Assembly (NCBI GenBank): GCA_029935295.1
Contig: JAOZKP010000168.1
Span: 1-6,341, forward strand
Length of the DNA: 6,341 nt
Reading direction: 5' to 3'
Source: a bacterium
GTDB taxonomy: Bacteria; Desulfobacterota; Anaeroferrophillalia; Anaeroferrophillales; Tharpellaceae
Under the pieces are notes generated by a model. That model made no database searches, was not told the DNA's origin, and was given only the letters and a program-made list of their open reading frames with translations. Positions within the stretch are counted from its first letter, which is position 1. Every line of letters begins with the position of its first letter. Made by a program: the position numbers and the translations under genes. Shown in pieces: positions 1-6,341 of the stretch.

Positions 1-1
1 T

Positions 2-484
2 AACAAGGCGAATTCGGTGCGCAAACTGAGTTCGTCGCAGTTGCAGGATATCTTCAGCGGCAAGATCAGCAACTGGCGGGAACTTGGCGGAATTGACCGG
101 GAGATTACGATTATGACCCGGGATCAGGCGAGTGGTACGCGCAAGGTTTTCTGGAAAAAGGCCCTGCATAAGGGTTCGATCAGCCGCCGGGCCCTGGTGG
201 TGGTCTCAAACGGGGCGATGAAGAGTGCGGTTTCGCATAATCCCTATGCAATCGGTTATGCTTCGGTCGGTTTTATTGATGACACGGTTGCTGCCGCGGC
301 ACTGGATGGGGTTATGCCGACCCTGGAAAATGTTCGCAGTGGTAAATACCCGGTAGTGCGAGGACTTTATAGTAATACCAAAGGCCCGGCTTTCGGTTTA
401 ACTGCGATTTTTCTCGATTTTCTCTACAGTGCCGCAGGGCAGGAGATTATCGCCAATCACGGCCTGATTGCGGTGGCTCATTGA
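2..484 (+). CDS. pstS: Phosphate ABC transporter substrate-binding protein, C-terminal part (5' end outside window)
   Basis: This is the C-terminal 160 codons of a PstS-type periplasmic phosphate-binding protein, which hands phosphate to the PstCA channel. The reading frame is open to the left edge, and the residues before the first possible GTG (position 17) already fit the family (NKANSVRKLSSSQLQDIF). The gene therefore starts upstream, and its signal peptide is not visible. Family hallmarks are the block with IFSGKISNWRELGG, then the ligand-binding motif RDQASGT, in which the Ser-Gly-Thr backbone and side chains bind phosphate in known PstS structures. Further on come AIGYASVGF and a C-terminal segment ending in a typical helix (GQEIIANHG). 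The stop codon overlaps the start of pstC by four bases (TTGA), which indicates translational coupling. The order S-C-A-B supports phosphate as the substrate. A related oxyanion cannot be excluded from the sequence alone. Confidence 0.9.
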   Translation, partial: NKANSVRKLSSSQLQDIFSGKISNWRELGGIDREITIMTRDQASGTRKVFWKKALHKGSISRRALVVVSNGAMKSAVSHNPYAIGYASVGFIDDTVAAAALDGVMPTLENVRSGKYPVVRGLYSNTKGPAFGLTAIFLDFLYSAAGQEIIANHGLIAVAH

Positions 485-1365
485 TTAATCGGTCAGGATC
501 AATCTTTTCCGGACACACGTTTCTGTTGTTGCTGACGGCAGGTTGCGGGTTGCTGATTCTGGCTGTTTTAGGATTTATGGTGTTTCTCGGTCGGCCGCTG
601 TTTACGGCAGACTTTTTTAATCTGTTTATGAGTTCGGTCTGGGCCCCGGATCAACATCTTTTTGGAATACTTCCCTTTGTCTGCGGGACGCTCGCAATTG
701 TCATTTTAAGTCTGTTGATAGCCTTTCCGTTAAGTCTCGGTAATGCCGTTTTGATTAATCTACTTCTGCCGCAGTTGCCGGCAAAATTTCTTTATCGAAT
801 AGTCAAGCTGATGACCGGTATTCCGACCGTGATCTATGGTTTTGTCGGGATTTCCCTGCTGGTTCCGTTTCTCCGTGAATGGTCTGCTTCAGGGTCGGGA
901 ATGTCACTTCTCAGCGCCGCCTTGCTTCTAGCCCTGCTGATATCACCAACTATGATTCTGGTCTTTGTCGAGAGTTTTACCGCGATTCCGCAACCTCATC
1001 TTAATGCAGTTGCAGCTTTAGGCGGCAATGTCCGTCATAAGTTGATATATACCCTGCTGCCGGGGGCAAAAAACGGGATTATGACCGGTCTGCTTCTGGC
1101 TGCCGGAAGGGCCCTGGGGGATACCATGATCGCTCTGATGGTTGCCGGCAACGCTACGGCAATGCCGGAATCTCTGTTTGCTTCTGTGCGTACTCTGACC
1201 GCTCATATTGCCCTGGTAATGGCGGCTGATTTTGACAGCACCGAATTCAGAACTATTTTTATCTGCGGCATTATTCTTTATCTGGGCACACTGATCTTAA
1301 CTCTGACGTTGCGTGTATTCAACCGAAATGGGTCGAAGGCAGATTTGGAAAGAGGTCTTTCTTGA
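481..1365 (+). CDS. pstC: Phosphate ABC transporter permease PstC
   Basis: Inner-membrane permease of 294 residues that forms the phosphate channel together with PstA. About six hydrophobic segments are visible, near residues 13-35, 66-90, 112-130, 141-163, 200-222 and 257-278. Between segments 4 and 5 lies the EAA-type cytoplasmic loop that docks on the ATPase (residues 176-200, with AVAALGG and LLPGAKNGI). The following GRALGDTMIALMVAGN stretch is characteristic of PstC. The TTG at 481 is chosen as start because the next in-frame ATG lies inside the first membrane helix. Only a weak GGTGG (472-476) precedes it, so translation probably depends on ribosomes finishing pstS. The protein is at the short end for PstC and lacks a long N-terminal extension or large periplasmic insert. 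It overlaps pstA by four bases. Confidence 0.92.
   Translation: MINRSGSIFSGHTFLLLLTAGCGLLILAVLGFMVFLGRPLFTADFFNLFMSSVWAPDQHLFGILPFVCGTLAIVILSLLIAFPLSLGNAVLINLLLPQLPAKFLYRIVKLMTGIPTVIYGFVGISLLVPFLREWSASGSGMSLLSAALLLALLISPTMILVFVESFTAIPQPHLNAVAALGGNVRHKLIYTLLPGAKNGIMTGLLLAAGRALGDTMIALMVAGNATAMPESLFASVRTLTAHIALVMAADFDSTEFRTIFICGIILYLGTLILTLTLRVFNRNGSKADLERGLS
1347..1355 (+). promoter_or_regulatory. Ribosome binding site supporting the TTG start of pstA
   Basis: A purine-rich GGAAAGAGG lies six bases before the TTG at 1362, inside the end of pstC. It supports that non-ATG start. The next in-frame ATG falls at codon 27, within the first membrane helix, and would destroy it. Confidence 0.55.
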
Positions 1366-2252
1366 ACCGGATTTACGATTTCACACTCTCTCTGTTTGCC
1401 GGTGTATGCGGGCTGCTGCTGATCGCATCGGTGGCGGTGATGCTCGGATTTCTGGTCGGGCAGGGAGGTTCGGTTCTGGGGTTGAAGCTGATCTTCGGGA
1501 GTACCGACTTTAGGGAAATTATTGATATTATTTTGTTGCGGCAAGTCGTGATCAATGCTCTCTGGCCGGCGTTGATCGGAACGTTTCTACTGGTGTTTAC
1601 CGCTCTGATTACGGCTCTGCCTTTGGGTCTTGGGGTCGGGGTTTATCTGGCTGAGTATGCAGGAAAACCGGCAAAAGTATTCTTTTCGCTTATCTTTGAT
1701 CTCTTAGCCGGAGTGCCGTCGATTGTGATCGGTCTTTTTGGTTTTTCTGTAACTATCTATCTCCATAGCCATTTTTCTGACCTGATGCCTTGTCTTTTAA
1801 TCTCGGGAATGTCTCTGGCGTTATTAGTTCTGCCCTATTTGGTGCGGACTACCCAATCTGCGCTGGAGGAGTTGCCGTCGGCTCTGCGGGTGACTTCGTT
1901 CGCACTTGGTGCCGAAAAAAGTTCAATAATTCTTTTGGTTTTACTGCCCCAGGCTCTGCCGGGGATTTTCAGTGGTATTGTTTTGGCGATTGGTCGCGCG
2001 GCCGAAGATACTGCGGTGATAATGCTTACCGGGGTAGTTGCCAGTGCTGGAATTCCGAGGTCGATTTTCGATAATTATGAAGCTCTGCCTTTTTATATCT
2101 ACCATACGGCGTCACAGTTCAGTAATCAGCATGAGCTGCAGCAGGGTATCGGGGCGGCTCTGGTGTTACTGATTATCTGTACTCTGCTTTTTACCGGAGC
2201 CGGTCTGCTGCGGAAAAAAGCAACCCATCATTTTCTCTATCATAGCAAATAG
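1362..2252 (+). CDS. pstA: Phosphate ABC transporter permease PstA
   Basis: Second inner-membrane permease of the Pst complex, 296 residues, partner of PstC. Hydrophobic segments lie near residues 10-34, 66-95, 112-133, 143-162, 200-226 and 262-284. The family signatures are LAGVPSIVIGLFG (115-127), the EAA-type loop (about 174-201, ALGAEKSS then LLPQALPGI) and a variant of the usual GRAxGET block, here GRAAEDTAVIMLTG (211-224). The section HTASQFSNQHELQQG (248-262) matches the region before the last helix in PstA proteins. The start is TTG overlapping the pstC stop (TTGA), with a usable ribosome binding site at 1347-1355. The stop codon is followed after one base by the proposed pstB start, so all four genes are probably one transcript. 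Confidence 0.92.
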   Translation: MNRIYDFTLSLFAGVCGLLLIASVAVMLGFLVGQGGSVLGLKLIFGSTDFREIIDIILLRQVVINALWPALIGTFLLVFTALITALPLGLGVGVYLAEYAGKPAKVFFSLIFDLLAGVPSIVIGLFGFSVTIYLHSHFSDLMPCLLISGMSLALLVLPYLVRTTQSALEELPSALRVTSFALGAEKSSIILLVLLPQALPGIFSGIVLAIGRAAEDTAVIMLTGVVASAGIPRSIFDNYEALPFYIYHTASQFSNQHELQQGIGAALVLLIICTLLFTGAGLLRKKATHHFLYHSK

Positions 2253-2253
2253 G

Positions 2254-2958
2254 TTGGTTACTTTGATTCCCGGAAGAGTTGTAGAAATTGAAAATCTCTC
2301 ATTTTATTATGGGGCGCAGCGGGTTCTGAATAATCTCAGCTGCGGTTTTGCCGGACACTCCATCTGTGCCGTTACCGGGCCTTCCGGTTCCGGCAAATCG
2401 ACCCTTTTGACAACCATTAACCGTCTCTGGGAGGAGGTCGACGGAGCCCGGGTTGAGGGGGTTGTCAAAGTGCTGCTGGATAATATGGAGATTGATCTGC
2501 ACGAGAGTAAGATCAGGCTTGCCCAACTCCGGCGTAAAGTGGGGATGGTTTTTCAGATTCCCAACCCTCTGCCGATGAGTATCTACAAAAATCTCACGCT
2601 GCCGCTGCGGATGGCGGGGATTAAAAACCGGGATCAGCAAAGGCAGCGGGTTGAGAGAGTGTTGCAAGATGCTTTCCTTTGGCCTGAAGTTAAGATGCGC
2701 CTGCAGAGTGATGCCCGGCTGCTTTCCGGCGGTCAGCAGCAGCGCCTCTGTATCGCCCGGGCGATGATTCTGGAACCGGAAATCCTGCTTCTGGATGAAC
2801 CGACATCTTCACTTGATGAGGGAGCGGTTTCGGAAATTGAAAACCTGTTGCTAAACCTTAAAGAGCGCTGCTCTCTGATTATGGTTTCGCACGATCTGGA
2901 GCAGGTCGCAAGAATCGCCGATTCCTCTGTCGAACTGGTTGCCGGTTCGTTAGTCTGA
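2254..2958 (+). CDS. pstB: Phosphate ABC transporter ATP-binding protein PstB
   Basis: Cytosolic ATPase of 234 residues that powers the PstCA channel. All nucleotide-binding elements are present: Walker A GPSGSGKST (42-50), Q-loop Q101 followed by IPNPLPMSIYKN, which is the PstB-specific context, ABC signature LSGGQ (157-161), Walker B ILLLDE (177-182) and switch histidine H213 in SHD. The D-loop reads DEPTSSLDE, where most PstB proteins have DEPCSALDP. The protein is slightly shorter than the roughly 250 residues usual for the family. The start is uncertain: TTG at 2254, one base after the pstA stop, has almost no ribosome binding site, while an in-frame TTG at 2263 has AGG (2251-2253) nine bases ahead. 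Both keep the whole ATPase fold. No phoU follows. Confidence 0.9.
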   Translation: MVTLIPGRVVEIENLSFYYGAQRVLNNLSCGFAGHSICAVTGPSGSGKSTLLTTINRLWEEVDGARVEGVVKVLLDNMEIDLHESKIRLAQLRRKVGMVFQIPNPLPMSIYKNLTLPLRMAGIKNRDQQRQRVERVLQDAFLWPEVKMRLQSDARLLSGGQQQRLCIARAMILEPEILLLDEPTSSLDEGAVSEIENLLLNLKERCSLIMVSHDLEQVARIADSSVELVAGSLV

Positions 2959-3052
2959 AAATGTTACCCCTGTTTAATGTCAAGAAAAATTGATATCTTT
3001 CTGCTTTTACGGTTAGAGTCGCTTGTGTTGTCATCCGGATTATGGTAACGGC

Positions 3053-3079
3053 TTGAGAGAACATGGGGATTAATATAAA
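3053..3079 (+). promoter_or_regulatory. Tentative sigma-70-type promoter for the kinase/Fe-S operon
   Basis: Within the 171-base gap after pstB, TTGAGA (3053-3058) and TATAAA (3074-3079) resemble -35 and -10 boxes, but they are only 15 bases apart, shorter than the ideal 17. The surrounding stretch 3070-3089 is almost pure A/T, so the exact -10 is ambiguous. Transcription would begin near 3086, leaving a leader of about 45 bases that contains the inverted repeat at 3095-3123. Confidence 0.3.
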
Positions 3080-3094
3080 TATATAAATGTGGAG

Positions 3095-3123
3095 ACCCGA
3101 ATCAGAAAGTAACTGATCCGGGT
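3095..3123 (+). promoter_or_regulatory. Inverted repeat / leader hairpin overlapping the kinase ribosome binding region
   Basis: The arms ACCCGAATCAG (3095-3105) and CTGATCCGGGT (3113-3123) pair at 10 of 11 positions around a 7-base AAAGTAA loop, with one A/C mismatch. The right arm ends in GGGT, which with the next GA is the only Shine-Dalgarno-like sequence before the ATG at 3130. Folding in the mRNA would hide it. There is no T-run after the arm, so it is not an intrinsic terminator. It could instead be a DNA operator bound by a dimeric regulator. The pairing is seen directly; the function is inferred. Confidence 0.6.
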
Positions 3124-3129
3124 GAACCT

Positions 3130-5097
3130 ATGAGTGAAAAGTCAAATAGCCAGTTAGATGCCATGAGTAGAGAGGATCTGTTGCGGTATTGTAAATCTCT
3201 GCAGCAGGATTGTCTGCAGTTAAACGACCGCCTGGAGTTCGCGGAAGAACGTTTTAATGTTTTTGCCGATAATATTCAGGCTGCGGTCTATATTCTTGAT
3301 GAAGATGGTAAAATTATTTACGGCAACCCATTCTTGACGACATTAACCGATTACTCAAATGCTGAATTATTGCAGCTGCCGGGTTTTTCTCTGATTCATC
3401 CTGATTCCCGAGCTGCGGCCGTAGAAATAAATCAGGCCCGCCTGCGCGGGGAAGATGTTCCGAATAAATATGATTTAAAACTTCAGGTAAAAGGGGACAA
3501 AGTAAAATGGATTGAGCTCCATATGACAAAATTCGAGCTGCATGGTAAGAATTTCACTCTTGGGACCTCAATCGATGTTACAGCCAGAAAAGCGAACGCG
3601 GCGGAACTGCGGCGCAGTGAGGAAAAATTCAAGGCTTTTACTGAAAATCTCCAGGTAATGGTCTACACTTATAATGATGAAGGGAAATTTACTTACGCAA
3701 ACAAGATTTGTGAGGAGGTTACAGGCTTTTCGCGAGAAGAGCTGCTACAGATGAAACTGGATGATATCTTTCATGAAGATTACAAAAAGATCGCTCGCTC
3801 CCGGGCCCGGCAACGGCTGGTTTCCGGGAGAGAGAAGCCTGTTTTTCAAATGCAAATAGTGCGTAAAAATGGCGAAACCCGTTGGTTGGAGTCAGCCGGT
3901 ATCCGGTTGGAGAGTGACTTGGGGGTTACGATTTTAGGTAATGGTATTGATATCACAGAGAGAATGGAAGCCGAACTGGCATTGAAAGAGAGTGAAGAAA
4001 AATTTCGCTTGCTCTATGAACATTCGGAAGATCCTATGCTGTTGCTGGATGAGAATGGTTTTTTTGATTGCAATCAGGAAACATTCCGATATCTGAAAGC
4101 TGAAGGTGATGAGCAGGATGCGTCTCTGTTTCCCGGATTATCCCCTTCTTTGCAGCCGGACGGGCAGCGTTCGGACGAAAAATTTCAGAAAATGATTGAG
4201 CTGGCGTATAAAACCGGTCATAATCGTTTTGACTGGTTTTTTCGTACCTTTTCCGGGCACGAGATCTGGGCGGATGTATCCTTCACGGTTATTCCTTTTG
4301 AACATCGGGAGATTATTTTTTCAGTCTGGACTGATATCACCGAGCGCAACCGGATGCAGGAAGAGGTTCTCAAACTCCGTAAACTTGAGAGTGTTGGCCG
4401 GTTGGCAGGTGGGATTGCCCATGATTTTAATAATTTATTGACCGGTATAATGGGGAATATCGAGATCGCCGGGTTGCGTCTGGAGAAGCAGCCTGAGAAA
4501 GCTCATAAAAGTCTTGAAAAAGCTTTGAAGGCGGCATTGCGGGCTGCCGGTCTGACCCAAAAACTGCTTACTTTTGCCAAGGGCGGAGAACCGATTAAGG
4601 CGACAGCCGAGCTTGGTGAGATTATTCGGGATTCGGCTGAGTTTTCATTGACCGGATCAAAAGTTGCTCTTGATCTTGTGATTGCCGATGATCTCTGGCC
4701 GGCGGAAGTGGATACCGGCCAGATCAGTCAGGTGATTCAGAATCTGGTGATCAATGCCGATTCGGAAATGTCGGACGGCGGAATAATTAAAATAGTTGCA
4801 GAAAATGTTATTCTGGATCTAGTGCAAGCCGAAAGTCTCTCACTGCAAGTGGGAGCATATATAAAAATGTTAGTTCGGGATCAGGGCAATGGAATACCTG
4901 AGGAGTTGTTTGATAAAATTTTTGATCCATTTTTTACGACCAGGAGTGAGGGCAGCGGTTTAGGTTTGTCAGTTATTCATTCAATTGTAAAAAAACATAA
5001 CGGGAAAGTTAGTGTCCGGTCAGAGTTAGGCAGTTTTGCTGAATTTACAGTGCTGCTGCCGGCTTTGAAGTACTCAGGCAAGGAGAAAAATTTATGA
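3130..5097 (+). CDS. Soluble sensor histidine kinase with three tandem PAS domains
   Basis: Cytosolic two-component sensor kinase of 655 residues with no membrane segment or signal peptide. The layout is a short coiled-coil-like N-terminus (about 6-40), PAS1 (about 38-155), PAS2 (about 163-280), PAS3 (about 288-408), a HisKA dimerisation/phosphoacceptor domain with H431 in AGGIAHDFNNLL, and a HATPase domain. The HATPase shows the N-box (N538 and N542), the G1 box DQGNG (584-588), the F-box FFTT (601-604) and the G2 box GSGLGLS (608-614). All catalytic elements look intact, so it should autophosphorylate H431. There is no receiver domain and no response regulator in the window, so it is either orphan or its partner is elsewhere. 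The ATG at 3130 is preceded only by a weak GGGTGA in a hairpin arm. Its stop overlaps the next start (ATGA). The PAS ligand cannot be read from the sequence. Confidence 0.92.
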   Translation: MSEKSNSQLDAMSREDLLRYCKSLQQDCLQLNDRLEFAEERFNVFADNIQAAVYILDEDGKIIYGNPFLTTLTDYSNAELLQLPGFSLIHPDSRAAAVEINQARLRGEDVPNKYDLKLQVKGDKVKWIELHMTKFELHGKNFTLGTSIDVTARKANAAELRRSEEKFKAFTENLQVMVYTYNDEGKFTYANKICEEVTGFSREELLQMKLDDIFHEDYKKIARSRARQRLVSGREKPVFQMQIVRKNGETRWLESAGIRLESDLGVTILGNGIDITERMEAELALKESEEKFRLLYEHSEDPMLLLDENGFFDCNQETFRYLKAEGDEQDASLFPGLSPSLQPDGQRSDEKFQKMIELAYKTGHNRFDWFFRTFSGHEIWADVSFTVIPFEHREIIFSVWTDITERNRMQEEVLKLRKLESVGRLAGGIAHDFNNLLTGIMGNIEIAGLRLEKQPEKAHKSLEKALKAALRAAGLTQKLLTFAKGGEPIKATAELGEIIRDSAEFSLTGSKVALDLVIADDLWPAEVDTGQISQVIQNLVINADSEMSDGGIIKIVAENVILDLVQAESLSLQVGAYIKMLVRDQGNGIPEELFDKIFDPFFTTRSEGSGLGLSVIHSIVKKHNGKVSVRSELGSFAEFTVLLPALKYSGKEKNL

Positions 5098-6173
5098 ATC
5101 AGGCAGTAGTTAATAGCGAAGATATATTCCATCTTTTACAGCGTCATCTCGACTCTTTGCCGGCGGGTTTTCCGGCAACAGAGAGTGGTATTGAGTTGCG
5201 GATATTACGGAAACTTTTTACTGTGGCCGAAGCCGAAATAGCGGTTGCCCTGCAGATGCGGCCGGAACCGGTGAGTAAAATCAGTCAGCGGTTGGCAATG
5301 GGTCCTGTTGAACTGGCACCGAAGCTTTTGGAGATGTCGAAAAAAGGGCTGATCTTTCGCCTGGATAAAGGTGATTTAACTCTCTATATGGCGGCTCAGT
5401 TCGTGGTCGGTATCTGGGAGTATCATGTCAACGATCTTGATGAAGAGCTGATTCGCGATGTTAATGAATATCTGCCCCAGCTCATGGGAAAAAGCTGGTC
5501 CCAGATCGATACCATGCAGCTGCGGGTGATTCCGGTAGCCGAGAGCTTGGACAGTGAGACCTCAATTATGCCTTATGAGGCGGCTGAGCAGATTATCACC
5601 GAGCAGACTGCAATTGTAGTTGCCCCCTGTATCTGTCGTACAGAGCAGAAAATGGTGGGTGCCGGTTGCGATGCGCCGATGGATACCTGTTTAATTTTTG
5701 GTTCGGCCTCAACTTTTTATAAAGATAATGGACTCGGTCGGGAGGTTTCTCAAAGCGAGGCTTTAGAGTTGCTGCAGGCGGGTCTTGATGCTGGTCTTGT
5801 TTTACAGCCGAGTAATTCTCAGAAGCCGATCAATATCTGCATGTGTTGCGGCTGCTGCTGCCAGGTGTTGAAAAATCTGAAAAAAATGCCGCATCCGGCG
5901 CAGATGATCAGTGCCAACTACTATGCTGAGGTTAACACAGACAACTGTGTTGCCTGCGGTGATTGTGCCGAGCGCTGTCATATGGAAGCAATTACAGTTG
6001 AGGGTGCAGCTGTGGTTGATCTTAATCGTTGTATTGGTTGTGGGGTCTGTGTGCCGGCATGTGATTATGAGGCCTTAAGTATTAAGCAGAAGGATCCGGA
6101 GGCGCAAACTCTGCCGCCGGAGACCATGGTCAAAACCTTAATGCAGATGGCGCATGAACGCAGCCAAATTTGA
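5094..6173 (+). CDS. Winged-helix-like, cysteine-rich protein with two C-terminal [4Fe-4S] ferredoxin motifs
   Basis: A 359-residue cytosolic protein with 18 cysteines. Residues about 34-110 look like a winged helix-turn-helix (SKISQRLAMGPVELAPKLLE, then a KKGLIFRLDKGDL wing). The middle carries C179, C181, C192, C199 and then the dense CMCCGCCC (249-256). The C-terminus is a bacterial-type dicluster ferredoxin: C285-x2-C288-x2-C291-x3-C295 and C313-x2-C316-x2-C319-x3-C323. The residues after the fourth cysteines are His and Asp instead of the usual Pro. Similar 4Fe-4S proteins of about this size are, to my knowledge, common in anaerobic Desulfobacterota, but I know no assigned function. A strong AAGGAG (5080-5085) lies eight bases before the ATG, which overlaps the kinase stop, so the two proteins are co-translated. 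A redox-responsive regulator or an electron carrier working with the kinase is an inference. It has no transmembrane helix. Confidence 0.9.
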   Translation: MNQAVVNSEDIFHLLQRHLDSLPAGFPATESGIELRILRKLFTVAEAEIAVALQMRPEPVSKISQRLAMGPVELAPKLLEMSKKGLIFRLDKGDLTLYMAAQFVVGIWEYHVNDLDEELIRDVNEYLPQLMGKSWSQIDTMQLRVIPVAESLDSETSIMPYEAAEQIITEQTAIVVAPCICRTEQKMVGAGCDAPMDTCLIFGSASTFYKDNGLGREVSQSEALELLQAGLDAGLVLQPSNSQKPINICMCCGCCCQVLKNLKKMPHPAQMISANYYAEVNTDNCVACGDCAERCHMEAITVEGAAVVDLNRCIGCGVCVPACDYEALSIKQKDPEAQTLPPETMVKTLMQMAHERSQI

Positions 6174-6177
6174 TTTC

Positions 6178-6206
6178 TTGACAGATGTTGAGTGATCGTT
6201 TATATG
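6178..6206 (+). promoter_or_regulatory. Candidate sigma-70-type promoter upstream of the riboswitch
   Basis: A perfect -35 box TTGACA (6178-6183) is followed after the optimal 17 bases by TATATG (6201-6206), which matches four of six -10 positions. Transcription would start near 6213, about 40 bases before the riboswitch core. It begins five bases after the Fe-S gene stop, so the riboswitch gene probably has its own promoter. Confidence 0.45.
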
Positions 6207-6228
6207 GGCCACTGAAATTGAAAATTTA

Positions 6229-6234
6229 TATAAT
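6229..6234 (+). promoter_or_regulatory. Alternative -10 box directly before the riboswitch
   Basis: A perfect TATAAT lies at 6229-6234, and a start near 6241 would place the transcript's 5' end right at the aptamer. No good -35 box sits 16-18 bases upstream (the bases there are GGGCCA), so this is a weaker candidate than the TTGACA/TATATG pair. An activator-dependent promoter is possible. Confidence 0.3.
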
Positions 6235-6249
6235 GTCTTAGAAGTCGTA

Positions 6250-6341
6250 AATAGGGCGGGACGAATAGTTCCCTCTTTATGCGAGAATAGGGAATGCCGT
6301 GAAAATCGGCAGCGGGCCCGCCGCTGTAACCGGTAACGAAC
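6250..6341 (+). ncRNA. Cobalamin (vitamin B12) riboswitch, 3' end cut by window
   Basis: This is the aptamer of a B12-sensing riboswitch. The conserved core is visible in order: a P3-like hairpin arm pair GGGAC/GTTCCC (from 6258), the signature AATAGGGAA (6286-6294), GCCG (6296-6299) pairing with CGGC (6307-6310) around TGAAAAT, and the B12-box stem CAGCGG/CCGCTG (within 6310-6326) followed by TAACCGG. The remaining core, including the final conserved box and the expression platform, lies beyond the right edge. It is on the + strand and so controls a gene downstream of the window, by analogy a cobalamin transport or biosynthesis gene or a B12-independent isozyme. The 5' boundary is approximate. 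Confidence 0.92.

Noticed and set aside
17..484. GTG at position 17 as a true start, giving a complete short gene
   Set aside because: The frame stays open to the window edge with PstS-like residues before the GTG, and a 155-residue PstS would lack its first half and signal peptide.
1790..2074. 94-residue plus-strand frame inside pstA, and similar frames inside pstC and pstB on both strands
   Set aside because: All are nested in genes with strong family motifs, and their translations show no protein-like features.
2932..2948. Small hairpin GAACTGG-TTG-CCGGTTC at the end of pstB, considered as a terminator
   Set aside because: It lies inside the coding sequence, has only a 7-base stem with a G-T pair, and no T-run follows.
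2879..3064. 61-residue minus-strand reading frame across the pstB end and the intergenic region
   Set aside because: It overlaps well-supported pstB, has no recognisable domain or convincing ribosome binding site, and reads like a chance frame.
3130..5097. Kinase considered as PhoR for the adjacent pst genes
   Set aside because: It has no membrane segments, carries three PAS domains, and has no PhoB partner beside it. PhoR normally has an N-terminal membrane anchor.
6174..6249. Intrinsic terminator after the Fe-S gene
   Set aside because: No GC-rich hairpin with a following T-run is visible between the stop codon and the riboswitch.

Overview
The window most likely comes from an anaerobic Gram-negative bacterium of the Desulfobacterota (Deltaproteobacteria) type. 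This is an inference from the style of the proteins: a compact Pst transporter, a soluble multi-PAS histidine kinase, a cysteine-rich winged-helix/ferredoxin protein and a cobalamin riboswitch. No marker gene fixes the lineage. All genes are on the + strand and there is almost no spare DNA.

Positions 1-2958 hold a phosphate ABC transporter operon in the order pstS (3' part only), pstC, pstA, pstB. The genes overlap by 4 bases or are separated by a single base. pstC, pstA and pstB all appear to start with TTG. PstS would capture phosphate outside the inner membrane, PstC and PstA form the channel, and PstB supplies ATP hydrolysis. No phoU, phoB or phoR follows.

Positions 2959-3129 are a 171-base intergenic region. 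It holds a tentative promoter and a clear 11-base inverted repeat (10 of 11 paired) whose right arm runs into the ribosome binding region of the next gene.

Positions 3130-6173 hold a second, two-gene operon. The first gene is a cytosolic histidine kinase with three tandem PAS domains repeating every 125 residues. It overlaps by ATGA a gene for a 359-residue protein with an N-terminal winged-helix-like segment, a middle region with ten cysteines and a C-terminal pair of [4Fe-4S] ferredoxin motifs. The tight coupling suggests a shared role, possibly redox or metabolic sensing, but the signal and the partner response regulator are not in the window.

Positions 6174-6341 hold candidate promoters and the 5' portion of a cobalamin (B12) riboswitch. 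The window edge cuts it, and it must control a gene further downstream. That gene is unlikely to share regulation with the preceding operon.
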